Notes: generated from the letters alone by a model not told the origin. Positions 24,586 through 37,920 are shown, numbered from the stretch's first letter. The stretch: DNA of 64,000 nucleotides from Hyaloscypha bicolor E (GCF_002865645.1 NW_020194585.1:496001-560000), one strand, 5' to 3'. Translations and numbers: made by a program.

Positions 24586-25631
24586 TCATACAGTTGCATG
24601 TGACATGCGGTCATCACGAACAAATGGCTCTTCGCCTCTCTCCATCCGCCACCGATTCGTCGCCTCTAACGACCCCGGCAACCCTTTAAACAACCACCCC
24701 CATTTCCTCAGAAACCCTTCCGACATCTCCCACCCGGTGATATCCCAGGGTGGCGACCACGCAATGATGCCGCGTCGCTCGACCTCGTCGTCGGGAAAGC
24801 CCTCATACAGCCCGCCGATGCAGTCGGCCCACAGCTCGTCCTCGTCAAAGGTGCCTGCGGCCCGGATCAGGCGGTCTCGTCCCTCGGGACACGGGAACAT
24901 GTCGATCCAGTCGCCGTGCGGCACCGTTTGTTGAAGGGTGGTCGGTAGGAGTGTTGAAGGGAGTAGTTCGGGCTTGGTAGGGTAGGGGATGACGTGGATA
25001 ACTTCCTCATCACAGTCGAGCGGCGTGACGAGGATGCCCGAGATTAGAGTGCGGTTGACGGCCAGGGCGCGGAGGGCGTTGAATTGGAGGAGTGTGATGA
25101 GGTGGTCTGGACAGAGGGGGAAGACAATGTTAAACTGCTTTTTTCTATGTTTATCTAGCAGCAAAGGATTTCTCGCATTGTATAGTTGCTTGACATGGGA
25201 TGCTGGGACGATAGAGACGGATTGCTGCTCAATATCCCAGCATTCCACCAGCGCTTCTGATTTGTTCAGTGTCCCGGTTGCGGCACTGGATTCTTTGGCT
25301 TTCTTTTCTAGGGCTTTGCGTTTTCCTACTGGGCTGTTAGTTTCGATAATTGGGTACCCCTTGATCAGACTGGTCCTGACTCCTGATTTGGACGAAAGAG
25401 GCTTACTTACGGTATGCCCTTGTGTTGAGCCTAGTCTGTGTCCGTCTGCGTCCTGCGGCATCCTTGGTCCCAGTCCAGTCGTCTTCTCTGCTTGTCGCCT
25501 GTACATGGTGAGCAAGGTCATGTCGTCTTGGTGATTGAAGGCGGCCTGGTACGTACCTCGGCCAATTGTGGCATCGACGCGAGTTGGATGTGTGGTGCTG
25601 TTGAATTTGCAGGCTGATACGTACTAATCAT
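24586..25631 (-). CDS. bZIP transcription factor with DUF3425 domain
   Basis: A nuclear DNA-binding regulator; DUF3425 bZIPs often sit beside metabolic genes. Three exons: 25557-25631, 25411-25498 and 24586-25328, with introns 25499-25556 (58 nt) and 25329-25410 (82 nt), giving 301 residues. Exon 2 read in this frame gives DDWTGTKDAAGRRRTQTRLN and then TRAY, a bZIP basic region that joins GKRKALEKKAKE in exon 3. DUF3425 follows: VPASHVKQLYNARNPLL, LCPDHLITLLQFNALRALAV, TTLQQTVPHGDWIDMFPCPE, FDEDELWADCIGGLYEGFPD and WDITGWEMSEGFLRKWGWLF. Reading exons 2 and 3 as one unspliced frame would lose the basic region, which is why the introns are preferred. The gene is divergent from the short-chain dehydrogenase with a 692-bp shared upstream region. 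Confidence 0.85.
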
Positions 25632-26323
25632 GATGCTAGCAGACGTTTGAATTACGGTGATGATGAGATTGGTGATGAATGATGCAAGTTTCTTCGGGCC
25701 GGCCAAGGCGGTTTATACAGCCTGGTCACAATGACGAGTCTGACACTCGGGAACGGAGGACTTGATGTGCCTACTATTCAGAGCTGAGGCGCAGGCTGGC
25801 AGGGTTTAGTGAAATAGAACGATATCATTGGTCACTATTATTGTATCAAACTTGAACAGGTCTAGTGTCATGCAACCTGCTCACATTATGGACCAGGATC
25901 ACCAGCCCCAGCATCACACATTGCACCACTTGATTAACAAACGCAACGTTATGATTTCCCGAGGGTTGCTAATTTTGACAGTAGCTAGAAATTCGGCAGT
26001 GAACCCCATGCTTTATGCAGCTGGCTCACTGGCTCACTCCGAATTCTCCTATTAGTCCATCTATTCAATATGACCAAGTTGAATGTGATGTGATTGGTCC
26101 AAGGGTCATGCACCTTGCTCACGATATCTGAAGCTCGGAATAATATCCAAGATGCAAATATCTCGGGCATTGTTCAATAAATCCAATATAAAGATCGTAG
26201 CAGCACCTTAATTTCGACGCATCTTTTCGTATCATCAAAGACGTAGAACTCAATCCAAGACATTGAATTATCTGTTTCTTAGTAACACACCTACACACAT
26301 TGACTCAAGTACTCGTTTTGGAC
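25632..26323. promoter_or_regulatory. Divergent intergenic promoter (bZIP and SDR) with a repeated module
   Basis: Upstream region shared by two divergent genes. It contains a near-repeat in direct orientation: GTCATGCAACCTGCTCAC near 25868 and GTCATGCACCTTGCTCAC near 26105. Each is preceded by an ATTGGTC (inverted CCAAT-like) word at about 25829 and 26093. This could be a cis element shared by both genes, or an old duplication. No promoter has been demonstrated. Confidence 0.45.
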
Positions 26324-27347
26324 ATGAATTTCCATACCGACACTCTCCCCGATCTCAAGGGCAAAGTGTTCATAGTCACAGGTGGGAATTCCGGCATGTA
26401 AGTCTCCCCTCTCCCCTCTCACCACGAAGCCCGAATTGCTGATCTCACCAAACCACAGAGGCTACTACACCGTAGCACACCTAGCAGAACACGGAGCCCA
26501 CGTTTACATGTGCGCACGATCCCCAGAGAAGGGCATAGCAGCCATCGCCAACATCAAGAAAATGCACCCCTCGGCCAACATTGACCTCCTGCAAATGGAC
26601 CTCATGGACCTCACCAGCGTCGTCGCGGCCGCCAAGCACTTCCTCACCCTCGAAATAGCCCTGCATGGCCTGGTCAACAACGCAGGCATCATGGCGACGC
26701 CCTTCGAAATGACCAAAGATGGTCACGAGGCCCAGTGGCAGACCAACTATCTCGCGCACTGGGTTTTGACGGAGCACCTGCTTCCTCTGATGCTGCGGAC
26801 CGCCAAGACGCTTCCTCCGGGCAGCGTGCGCATCGTCAACCTCACTTCATCGGGCCACTTGGGCGCACCCAAGGGCGGCATCAATTTTAGAGACCTATCG
26901 CTCAAGGATAGCGGCCCGTGGCCGCGTTACGGACAGAGCAAGCTCGCCAACATTCTGCACACCAAGACCCTGCACAAGACGTACGGCCCTGGCTCTCCCA
27001 GTGCGCAGAATGGGGAGGGCGAGATCTGGGTTTCGTCCGTGCATCCAGGTATAGTTGAGACGAACCTCGCCACGTCGGTGGGGAAGTCGGGGTCGGGCAT
27101 AATGAGTGTTTTCTCGGTCTTACGCATGTTCGGATTGGTATGGCCTGCCGATAAAGGGTCGTGGACCAGTTTGTTCTGTGCGGCGAGTCGGGATATGAAG
27201 GCGGAGCAGAGCGGCACGTATTTTGAAATTTTCCGGCGGTTTGGGGAGCCGAGGTGGCAGAGCGGTGCGGCGAAGGATGGGAAGCTTGCAGAGACGTTGG
27301 AGGAGTGGACTAGGGAGGTGATGAGGAAGGAAGGGTGGGTTCGGTAA
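26324..27347 (+). CDS. Short-chain dehydrogenase/reductase
   Basis: Classical-type NAD(P)(H)-dependent oxidoreductase, retinol-dehydrogenase/WW-oxidoreductase-like in fungal annotation. Start ATG 26324. One intron, 26398-26458 (61 nt), splits the cofactor motif and restores VTGGNSGIGYYTV. Further motifs: LQMDLMDL, LVNNAGIM near residue 100, a catalytic Ser in NLTSSGH, and YGQSKLANI with the catalytic Tyr and Lys. The C-terminal segment VSSVHPGIVETNLA is typical. The product is 320 residues, normal length for the family, and without signal peptide. Substrate unknown. Divergent from the bZIP gene, so that regulator may control it. Confidence 0.92.
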
Positions 27348-28644
27348 TGGCGTCAACTGGTTTCGGTCTTTTCGATTATATTAATAGATTCAATGTTTTA
27401 TATTATTACGAGGTCAGGAGGATAACGTGACTTTTCCTACGGGAATAGAGCTCTCTTTATCTTCTACGGGTCTTTCCAAACCTCACTCCTATTTACAAAG
27501 CTCTCTACCTCTCTGTATAAGCTATGCTAAGCCTTACAACTTAAAGGAGACTGACCTGAACTTAACAAAGTGGATAAAATGCCCCGACCAGACTTGCAAG
27601 GAGTGACTGCGCAAGCAAGTTTAAAAGATGCCCTACACAGCAACTGGACAATGTAAGCATGTTGTTAACAGAGTGATGGTCCTTATTTATTAGAACAAGA
27701 ATGTACCAATCTTTGTTCTGAATAAGCGTCAGACTCGGAACCGTTTTGGACTCTAATGTGGCTTTAGCCCTCTATTCTTTTCAATATTCCTTTCACACGT
27801 CGTTATGGTCGAGCGGCTGAGGGCCGTTTTGCACGAACACACGTCTCTTGATTACTGGTAATTACCAATAACTATTACTAGCGTTGAACACTCGATATTC
27901 GGAGCTAGTATTCGCATAAATTAAAAGTGATTCGTAAGATATAGATACTCAATAATCATTGTAATTACGAAGGTTTCAGTGTCATCTCCGTTGGCTTATT
28001 TAGCCTCTATTTTCAGTCTCACTAACCTCTCGCTTCTCCTTTTCTAATAATTAATAATTACTTCCCATAATTATAGTAACTGGAACTCTAGATTTATTTT
28101 ATTATTTAATAGAAAAATGATTAATGAAATAATTATATCTTATATTATTTACTACTAAATAAATTAACGCAATATACATTCTAGGTGAATCGCAAAATAT
28201 ATAGCTTGAGAAATAGTTTTATGCCCTAGAGGGGGCTATAAGGTAACTAGAAAGGGCGAAAGCTAGTGTCCAAATACTTAATATGAGAGGGAATACGAGC
28301 ATCGAAGGCCAGTAATGGCTGCTAATATACAAATATACGCGAAACACTTATATTTCTAATAATCAAAAGCTAGTGTTCGGATATTGACCGAATACCAGCA
28401 TTCGAGGGTTGCGAAACGGGCCTTGAGAAGGAAAGAATGCGAAATGGGTGCGACTCCAATCAACATCGACCCAATCCTCAGGGCAAAACATGTAATTTGG
28501 CAAATCTCAAATATCTCTAAGCATGCCTGGAACGCTCGGGCGCAGATTTTCGACGTCAATTCTTTTCCGAAGCTTGCCGGCCGTGGGCCAAGAGTCAGAT
28601 CTTTTTCCTAATTTCTAAATCTACTGCACACATCCAGATCCGTA
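27348..28644. other. Intergenic region, AT-rich
   Basis: 3' flank of the dehydrogenase up to the target duplication of the large transposon. A few diverged word repeats with GCTAGTGT near 28.27 and 28.37 kb hint at old mobile DNA. No gene supported; the 75-codon frame at 28384-28611 has no motif. Confidence 0.4.
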
Positions 28645-29208
28645 CTTTCTAGCAGGCTTGGCAAAAATACTTTTGGTATCGATAAGGTATTGATACTGGA
28701 TGGTATTACTTAGGTATCGCAAGAATCGATACGTATCAATACCGAATCAATACTTGGCCTTAAATTATCTCTTCCATTTATTATTTAATTTATATAATAA
28801 TGTATTCATATATAATTTCTTTGTTTTCTAGTCTTTCTATTAAAGGAATTGCTTAATATTATTAATAAAAGTTAATATTATTTTAATTTAAAAAAGCTCT
28901 CGTATTCGGAAAATTTAGTATCGTATTCGTATCTCTTATCGGAACGCTTATTATAAGCGAGCCTCACGAAAATCTCAAAAGCTATTTTTTGCTTAAAATA
29001 GCCGCATTGAGACGAGTTTTAGTCTAAACTATAAGATAAGTAGCTAAATAGAAAGCCTAAATTAAGTAGAATATTTGCGCTACCAAAAGCTTTCTTATAA
29101 GGGAAGTGGTTCTAAAGTCAATTGCAATTAAAGGGGGGAATTGGGTTCCGGGAATCGATAGGAATCGATACTTTATCGATAGTATTGATACCTACGGAAA
29201 GCCGTAAG

Positions 29209-29328
29209 GATCAGAAGACCAAGCGATTTTCGAATCTGGTTTTCGACCTTCGATATCTGATTTGTGGCACGTGTGCACCCCACCAAAAATCGCCCGTAAC
29301 CAAAATACCGCATTCTGCGGGCGTAACC
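29209..29328 (+). repeat. Left subterminal inverted repeat of the large element
   Basis: Begins GGATCAGAAGACCAAGCGAT and contains TGTGGCACGTG and CGCCCGTAACCAAAATACCG. It is the inverted counterpart of 38432-38550. Mismatches are mostly C/T or G/A transitions, as expected for RIP decay. Outward homology continues as TACGGAAAGC. Confidence 0.9.
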
Positions 29329-31299
29329 ACTATTACACTCGTATATATAACTTATATAGAGATAGCCAAAATAAAGCTATTCGCAGTTACTAAACGTACC
29401 GATATTTGTATTTGTCTTTACTATAATATCTCTAGTATCCCCTCCGCCCCCGCCCCTGCCTCCGCCCCCCCTTCTCAACTACTATTAATCCCCCTTTAAC
29501 TTGCGTAATCCGTATAGTAGATCCTATGGATTACGAGGCACACCTTCCTTACTATTATTATTCTCGCTATTATCCCCTATAATACTCGAAATATCTCTAT
29601 CTCTATTATTTTCTTTATCCTTATCCTTACCCTCTTTCTCTCTCTCTCTCTCCCCCTTTATTAGTCTCTTTACTTTATTACTCTATTTCGAGGGTATTCG
29701 TGGTTTTAAAGATTAAGGTTTTGCGGAGGCTAACTTGGGAGGAGCTAGATCTTTTAGTACTATATTAAGGCGGTATAAAGTATATACTCTGCCGCTATTA
29801 TTATATCTGTAATTATAATAGGCTCGGTCGAATTTGCCCTGAACTTATATATATTCCTGCTATAGGCCTTTGGGGTTCTTTTTCATATAATTAATATAAG
29901 GTATAGGTACTAAATAGCCTTAAATTTAACTATATACTACCTCCAGATTTACTATAATCTTCGGATTATCTAAGTTAGCTAGCTTCTTTCTAGAATAAAA
30001 CTTTATATCTCAAATCTCTAGTATTTTATAGATATCCTTTATAACTTATATTATCTTATCGGGGATATCGAAAAGCTCGAGATAGTACTATTTATTGGCA
30101 GTAGCAGGAAGAGGCTATAAGGTATTTAAGGAAGGAGAGGGGTTTAATAGATTTAATAAATTATTATTCTAATATTTAATTAGTACTATATTCTAGCTTT
30201 TTATATAGAGAAAGTATAATTTACTATTCCTCTATAATGCCTCGAGTCTTAAAGCCTTTATACTCGAGCTATATTATATTATTTAGCTTTACTAGACAGG
30301 TATAGGTTATTAATATTACTAATATTATATATATTATATCTCTTCTCTCTCTTTAAGGACTTCTTTAGCGGTATAATAAAGGATTATATTTACCTTATAA
30401 TAGGAAGAAAGGCTTAAATAATACTTGAAGAAAGAAGAAAAGAGGTAAAGAAAAGGTTAGATATAGTATTATAGTTAAGAGAAAAAGGGTTAGTTAGAAG
30501 AAAAAGAAGGCCTTTTTATAATACCCTTTTCCCGAGAAGTAATTACGAATTCGGAGTTACCTTTATATTATAAAGACTCAAAAAATATAAAAGAACGAAT
30601 TTATAAATAAACTAGAAGATTAGATTAACTTTTCCAAGCTCTCTCTTTTATAGAGTAATAATAAATTCGCAAATAGAGGCAATAATGGGATTAATAAGCT
30701 AATTAGAAGATAGAATTAATTTTATAAGTAATAGTATTTGCTATACTAATACTACTTTTATAAAGGGAAATTACAAGATATAATTCCCGGGCCAAATAAG
30801 TAGGTTAGATAAACTATATTTACAAGTCCGCTACTAGTATAATACTAGGGTATAGATAGAGAGTTCCTAGTTAAACCTAAAGAGTATAGGATTAGATTAG
30901 GAAGCCTAATAATTTTGGAATTATATAAATAGTAAGTTGTCCTCTCTAAATTTTATACTAGTTTCTCGGATCCAGGGAATTATATAGTTATATAACGCTA
31001 AAAATAAGCTTTCTTTATATATAAGAAACGAAATATTAGTATTATTTTATAATCTAGATATAGTATATCTAGATAATATAATATAAAAACAAGATTATTT
31101 TTAGTAATTATAATATTATATTTTATATAAATATAAAAGTAAGGTTTTCGTACTAGTATAGACTAATATTTAAGGACTATATATTTCCTCTCCTCTTTAC
31201 TTTTTATTTCTAATTACTATTACTATAACTTGTAAACTATACTATATTATAAGAACTAATAGAATTAATCCTTAATTATAGGAATAATATTAAGCTCAA

Positions 31300-32930
31300 A
31301 TTAAAGAGCTCTATTATATTTAAGAGAAGACTCTTTAGAATATTAGATATACCTTATAACTAGAAGGGTTTTATACTAGTAAGACTAGCTATATTACTTA
31401 ATTATAATAATAGAATACTAAACTCTTTCCGGATTAATAATAAGTAAAGTATAAGGCATATCTCTATAATAAGAAGCTAGTTAAGATAGTATATTACCTC
31501 TAGTATTAGAACTATTTACTCAAACGTATACTTCGGATCTTTAATTATAAACTCGATTACCCTAGGCTTAATATATATACCCTGAAAATAATTTGGCGCT
31601 ATTATAAGCTTTAGCTAAGACGAAATCAATTTGATACCAAGTATATTAATGCCCTTAAGGAAGCTAAAGAATTCATTCTCAAGGAACTAAAGAATAGTTA
31701 ATTAATCCGGTATAGCTATAGGAGAATATACTATTAGGTCTAAAAGAATACTAGTAAATTTATATCCCGTAAGGAGATATGGCGGATACTTAGGATATTA
31801 GATAAGGTAGAAGTAAAGGCGCAAGATAAGTATAAGAATCGGAAATATAGGAGGTTTATTATTAAGGGGCCAGGTTAATATTAGTCTATAGATAGGCATA
31901 ACAAGTTATTCTATTATAGCTTCTAGATCTATAGTATTATTAATATATATTCTCGAATAATAATTAGTATTTTTATTAGTATATTAAATTATATATAAAT
32001 TATTATTTTAAAGTTCTATTTCCTCTATATTAGGAAATAGGATTACTTTCTAAAAAAGTTACGAGCTAATAAAGGCTAGGAGACATTACTTATAGTAGTT
32101 ATATAAGTCGAGCTCCGGTAGTTAGTAAAGAGTTATAATTTACTATAGAAAAAGGCCTTTACTTATGAGCCCTTAATAAAGAATTAGTATATTGAGATAT
32201 AGTGAAATACCTTAGCTAGTAGGCTTATAGAGACCTGGAGACAGTTCTTTAAATCTTTTTATAATATAAGTATCTTTAATAGAAAGTCTTACTATAACCT
32301 AATTACTATTTAATTTATTTATATAAATATCCTTTACTAATAGATTAATAACTTTATTCTCTTTTATAATATTAGTCCAATTCGCTTTTAGTAGGTAAGG
32401 GCTAATTACCTCTGGCCTAGAGTTCTAGAAAAGCTATATAATTATTACTAGGGAATTCGTTATTATAGTACTTCCCTAATAGAAGTAACTAAGTAATTAC
32501 TTTCTGAGCTTAAAAAGAAGGTTACGGGATATAATTATATAGTATATTAAACCCCCGAAATTAAAGAGCTTTATATAACTTTCCTTAAAAATACCGGTAT
32601 TATATATACTATAAATAAGCTTAAAGCAGGGCTAGATTAAGACTATATTAGGGTATATTAGTTCCTTTATTATATTCTCAAACTTTATAAGAAGAGAGTT
32701 AGAAAGCTCTTATTTAATATTAAGCCTTCTTATAGGAGAAATAAGTAGTTAGAGGCAGTTTAAGAGGCAGAATAGAGACTAGAGAATACAATTATAGCGA
32801 ATCGAGAACTAGGGAATATTAAAGAGAATAATCTTAATAGTAAGGTTTCTATAAATAATAAGGGGTAATATAAGGATAATTTAGGGGATTTAGAGAATAA
32901 GGGAATCTTAGATAACTTATTTAATAACTA
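31300..32930 (+). pseudogene. Integrase-type DDE transposase remnant
   Basis: Reading through stops, one frame from about 31.62 to 32.76 kb shows FDTKYINALKEAKEFILKEL, then KEIWRILRILDKV, then GPG near 31868 followed by SIDRHNKL, IYSRIIISIFI, YFLKKLRANKG near 32050, NTLASRLIETWRQFFKSF near 32205 and ELKKKVTGYNYIVY. Order and spacing match the fungal integrase core domain (GPNxxWSxDGHDKL, RSDKGxET, NxRIExWW). Asp to Asn changes such as SDKG to ANKG are the expected products of C-to-T mutation. The call rests on pattern memory, not a search. It cannot encode an active enzyme. Confidence 0.7.
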
Positions 32931-34872
32931 ATATTTGGGTTATAAAAGTTTATTTATACCAAGCTCCTTAAAGGCAATATTATAGCTATATATAAAGATA
33001 TAATTCCTTTAAATTAATATAAGGAATTATATAGTTATATAACTTTATAGAATTAGCTAGCCATAAAAATGCCCTAAAGCCGGAAACTTATAAAGAATCT
33101 TAAGGGCTTTAGGGTATTCGGACTATTACTAGTATCTAGTACTTTTTAGGAAAAGAGTATAATATATTTCATAATAAGTAACCTGTTCTAGACTACTTAA
33201 TCTTAAAGTTAAGTAGGAAATCTAAGGGCTGGGCTCGTAATTCAAGTTTTATTAAGGTTATTAAAGTCTTTACTAGCTAGTACTATAGATTTAATATAAA
33301 TATTACAGGAATCCTATAGGTTCTATTCTAATCTATCCAGAAAGTATATATAGTATATCTCCTTATTTATTCCGATATTTATATATAATTTCTAAGAGCC
33401 GAACTATTACCTAAAGGAGAAGTGAGAAGGCTAGACTAATACCTTTGAAAACTAAGGCCTTAATAAGTCTGTTTAGAAAAGCTTACTAATTCTTCTAAAG
33501 ATAACTCAAGAAAAGTTTGAGTTTATTATATATTATAACTTATATAACCAGGAATAGGGACTTGAGTTTATTATATGAAATTACCTATATATAGAGACTT
33601 TTATTATAAACTCCTCGTTTGAATTAATTAGTTAAACCTATTTTTAATACTAAGTTTTTATTAAGGTAACTTCCTGCTTCTAGAGGCTTTAGATAAAGTA
33701 GCTAATAAGTTTCTTAGCTATTAGCTAAAACTTATTAGCTAGAAAATCTATAAGTAGTAGATAAGATTATAAAGCAGAACTTTACTAACTATAATACTAT
33801 ATGTTTTACTATAGTATAAGGTAATTAGATATAAAAGCCCTATTAAATATAATATATCTGAAGCTATAAGTAATATCTCGCAAAATATAAGGAGTTTTAG
33901 TATTTAACTAGTACTATAATCTAGCTCAAAGGCGCCTGCTATCCTTTATACCTAATTTAATAGGAATAAGAAGTACCTATACTTTAACTCGAGGAATAAT
34001 TAGGACTTTTATATAGACTTAGGGCAGCGGTTTGCTTTATAGAGAGAGAATAAACTAGAATTACTTATACTATATTAATTTTTAGAAGAAGTTGCAGTAA
34101 ATACTATAATTTCTGGAATACTTTTAAGAAAGCTTTTCTAAACTAAAGTAGGCTAGTTTATAATCCTAAAAGATCTATAGAAGTCTTATATACCCGAAAG
34201 TATAAGTACTCAAGGTAAATACTATTTGAGTTCTAACCTATAATAAAAGAAAAGTAAAGTATATAAAATAAAATATATAAAGTAAAAGTAAAATAAAATA
34301 CCCGGATATTTAATAAATAGAAAGCCTAACTATAGGTTATAAGAACTAGTACTAACTAGATATATATATAGTAATATTAAAGAAGAGATAAGGCAAGAGA
34401 GATAAAGCGAGGGAAACTAAAAAATAAGTTAGTATATATTTTATAAAAAAGAATAGGGAGATATCTAAATAGCCTAAAGGCAAGGAATATATATTAAAGA
34501 AGTCAAGATTAAAGAAAGGAAGGCTATTTCCTATAAGAATAAGTTAGTATATATTTCAAGATAAAGAATAGAGATACTTAGTAGTGGCCCAAAGGCTTTT
34601 ATAAGTATTAAAGGAAAGAAGAAGATATTAGAAAAGGAGAGGAAATATTAAAGTTCGGAGGAATCTAAATAGAAGTTAGCCTCTTTTTGGAAGTTTGAGA
34701 GAAAGTACTTCCAAAGGGCCTAAAGATATAAGAGGTATTAGAAAAAGAGAGAAGAAATCTAATATTTAGCTTTCTAAGAAGTAAGTAAATTAAAGACTTA
34801 TAATATAGGAGTTCCGGATAAAAGTAACCCGGAAGTAGTAGTTAGGTACTAGCTCTTGGTATTATTAGTAGA

Positions 34873-35000
34873 GGGGTTAAAGGAGAAGAAGTTTAAAGGA
34901 GGAAGGGTTTAAAGAAGAAGGGGTTTAAAAAAAGAAGGGTTTAAAGAAAAAGGGGTTTAAAGAAGAAGGGATTAAAGGAGAAAGGGTTCAGAGAAAAAGG
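34873..35000. repeat. Purine-rich minisatellite, about 18-bp unit
   Basis: About seven imperfect copies of AAGAAGGGGTTTAAAG-type units inside the large element, flanked on both sides by TACTAGCTCTTGGTATTA words. Confidence 0.8.
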
Positions 35001-35749
35001 GAAAGATTATAGGTAGTTAGATACTAGCTCTTAATATTAATAGAGGTATTAATAAAGGTATTAGTAGAGAGTAGTAAGATACTAGCTCTTGGTATTAATA
35101 GCAAAGTCGAAAAAATATAGAAGAAGAATAGAGGTTTTAAAATAAAGATAAAATAAAGTTATACTTTTATAAAAAAAAAAAAAGATACTAGTATAAGGTA
35201 ATTATATTATTAAATTCCATATTTACTTTTACTATTTATTAAGGATATATATCTTTTAGGGAAAAGTATTACTTAGTATTTCTAGGAAATAATAATTTAA
35301 TAATAATACTATTAAAAAAACTAAACCTAATATATTTAAGTATATTAAAATAAGGTAATTATTTTTATATTAAAAATTAAATTATAGTATTACTAGATAT
35401 AAAGTTATTTTAGTTTATAGACTGGGCTATATATAGAGATCCGAGGATATTAAAGCTCACTTGAATTACTTATAAAATAGCTATATAAATAGCTAGTAAT
35501 ATAACGAGATAATATTACACCTTACCTAATTAGGTTAATAATAAAGCCCTTTACTATAGCGGATATATAATATCTGTTTTTTGAGGTATTATATAGCCAG
35601 AAAGGAAAGATATATAATTATATAATTCCCAGATTCTTGAAATTAACTAGAAATTAGTTAATTAGAAATAAGTAAATATTGCTTTTTATATTCCTAATTT
35701 AACTAGCTATTAGAGTAATAAGATTCTCAATATAACTAATTTAATAATA

Positions 35750-37770
35750 CTAGGAAATCCAAATAGTCTCTTATTACTTATATACTTTTCCCTTACCTTT
35801 AATAAACTATAGAGAGCTCTTATTAATATTAGGCCTAGCTATCTCGAGAGATCCAAAGCCTTTACCCTAAGCTTCCTGGACTACTAGTACTACTAACCCC
35901 GAGCTTTTACCCTAGATCTCTTATATAGCTACCTAAAAGGCTCCCTATATAGTAGATATCAAGCTTTCGCTCTTATTCTACTAAATAACTAGCTTACTAA
36001 GCCCTTCCTTGTTTTGTACTATATAGTCGAGACTTTATTAAAGAGCCTCTATTATAAGCCTTACCTTCTCTTGCAAGTTCGTAATCTCTAAATTCTTTTT
36101 TATAAGACTATTAAGATACTTTAAACTTATAAATAATTATTTTCCCTTAATTGCCTTACCTTAAGAATCTCCTAAAAAAAAAGAGAGTATCTTTATATTT
36201 AGCTTCTTAAGATTCTTTATATAGATTTCGGCGAGACTTTATTTTTTAATTTTAAATTCCTCTCTTATAGCTTTTAAAAGCTATACTTTCTTATTAAGCC
36301 TATTTATATAGGTATTACTTTCTTTAATTACTATATCCCTCTCCTTTTCAAAGCCCTATTTTCGTACCTCAAATTACTTCTTTTTTCTCTTAAGGTCCGC
36401 TAGCCCCTTTTTTAATATATACTAATACCTATTAATATAATCTTTTATTATAGACTCCTTTAGCTACTTATATTATTTATTAAATACCTTATTAAAAGGC
36501 TCCTCGAAATTACTAGCTAGAGTAGGCTTAGTAGCTAGAGTGGGCTTATAGGCTAGAGTTTTAGTAGCTAGAGTAGGCTTACTAGCTAGAGTTTATAGAG
36601 ACTTAAATTTCTTATAGTTCTTTTAATAAATAATACCAAGTTATTTACTAGTACTTTAATACTAATACTACTTCTTTTCAGATATATAATTATTTCTAAT
36701 TATATTACTATTAGAGTTATTAGTATTAAGGGTTTTTAATAAGTTATTAGTATTAGGGGTTATTATTAAATTAACTATTAGCCCTTTATATAATTAATAA
36801 TCCTATAGAGGCTACTTTTTTTTAATAAGAATAAGGAAGCAGAGTTTGGGCTCTTAATAATTTATATTAGGATATATATTCTTTATATATTTAAGAAACT
36901 ATTCAAAAGTATAATTTTCTCTAAATAGAACCGGGAAGTCCGGAACTTTAGAGCAGGCAACCCTACTAGTAAGGTAGCTTATAGTCAGGCTTTAATCCTT
37001 AAGGTCAAATTTATAGTATTTAGCCCTTCTAATACCTTTCCAGATATTAGACTCTAGGAGGCAATTAAGTATCTAGCTACTAAGTCTTATAAACGTCTCG
37101 TAAGGGTCGAGAAAAAATAGGAGTTTTAAAGAAGTAGTCTGCTTAAACGGCTTCCCAGGGTAGCTAATATAGTAATAGATAGTTATTAATAAGCCTATTA
37201 GTAAAGGCTTATTAGCAGGATTATAGCTATATCTACTAGTTAGCCCTTCTTTATTATACTTTCTCTTATTATCTTCCTTTACTTTTAACTCTCGCTAACT
37301 ATAAGCCTTAGTCAAAGTACTTCTCTGGAGCCTCGATTTCTTCTTCTTCTTCCTAGCAGAGGCGAGGTCGTCTTCCTATATACTATAAAGAATATCCCTA
37401 ATAATAGTCCTTTAGAGACTTTTCCTCTTCTTCCTTACCCGCTTCTCCTTCCCCTTCTTCTCCCTCTCTTCCTTATCCTTTTGGAACTTGGCCTAATAGG
37501 TATACTAATTTCTAGTACTTACCTTTTTAGTACTATCGTCATTATCGTCCCTCTTATTATTCTTGGAAGGGCAAGAGGCGAGAGGCTTCGGCTTCGGCTT
37601 ACGGGCCTTCTATAGATACTCCTCCTCTGAGGTGGATTTGGTCGGGCTTGAGGAGGGAAAGACAGTACTATAGCGGCTATAAAAAGGGCTAATACCCTTC
37701 TGCTTTTAGCACTTTTCGCAGTAGGCTATAGTATTATAATATATAAAGTCTTGGATAAGGCAGTTTTAAA
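35750..37770 (-). pseudogene. Second gene relic in the large element (minus strand)
   Basis: Minus-strand reading from about 37.76 kb gives a Cys pair (YCEKC) followed by PSSSPTKSTSEEEYL and basic KARKPKPKPLASCPS, then a Lys/Arg/Glu-rich segment (RKKKKKSRLQRSTLTKAY), and further down a coiled-coil-like region (DIVIKESNTYINRLNKK). Stops interrupt it throughout. It is convergent with the integrase relic. I do not recognise the family; a CxxC plus coiled-coil accessory or DNA-binding protein is the most that can be said. Confidence 0.4.
36511..36594. repeat. Short tandem repeat TAGCTAGAGTAGGCTTA
   Basis: Five imperfect copies, about 17-19 bp apart, of a GCTAGAGT-containing unit within the minus-strand relic. 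Confidence 0.75.
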
Positions 37771-37920
37771 GAGATTAGATTAAGAATAGAAGTAAAAGGG
37801 AGCAAAAATAGTAATCTAAAGAACAAGAATATAGTAGGAAAACCCCTCTCTATTAAAGAATTAGTAGGACTATCTGTCTCTATTTTGGGTATAGATCTAT
37901 ACCGAGTTATCCTATAGTAT

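Noticed and set aside
24605..25534. Plus-strand frames of 109 and 181 codons opposite the bZIP gene
   Set aside because: Antisense shadows of the DUF3425 exon.
27805..27880. tRNA-like words (GTTATGGTCGAGCGGCTGAG) suggesting a type II tRNA
   Set aside because: No pairing 3' acceptor strand, no TTCGA-type T-loop and no closed anticodon stem could be found.
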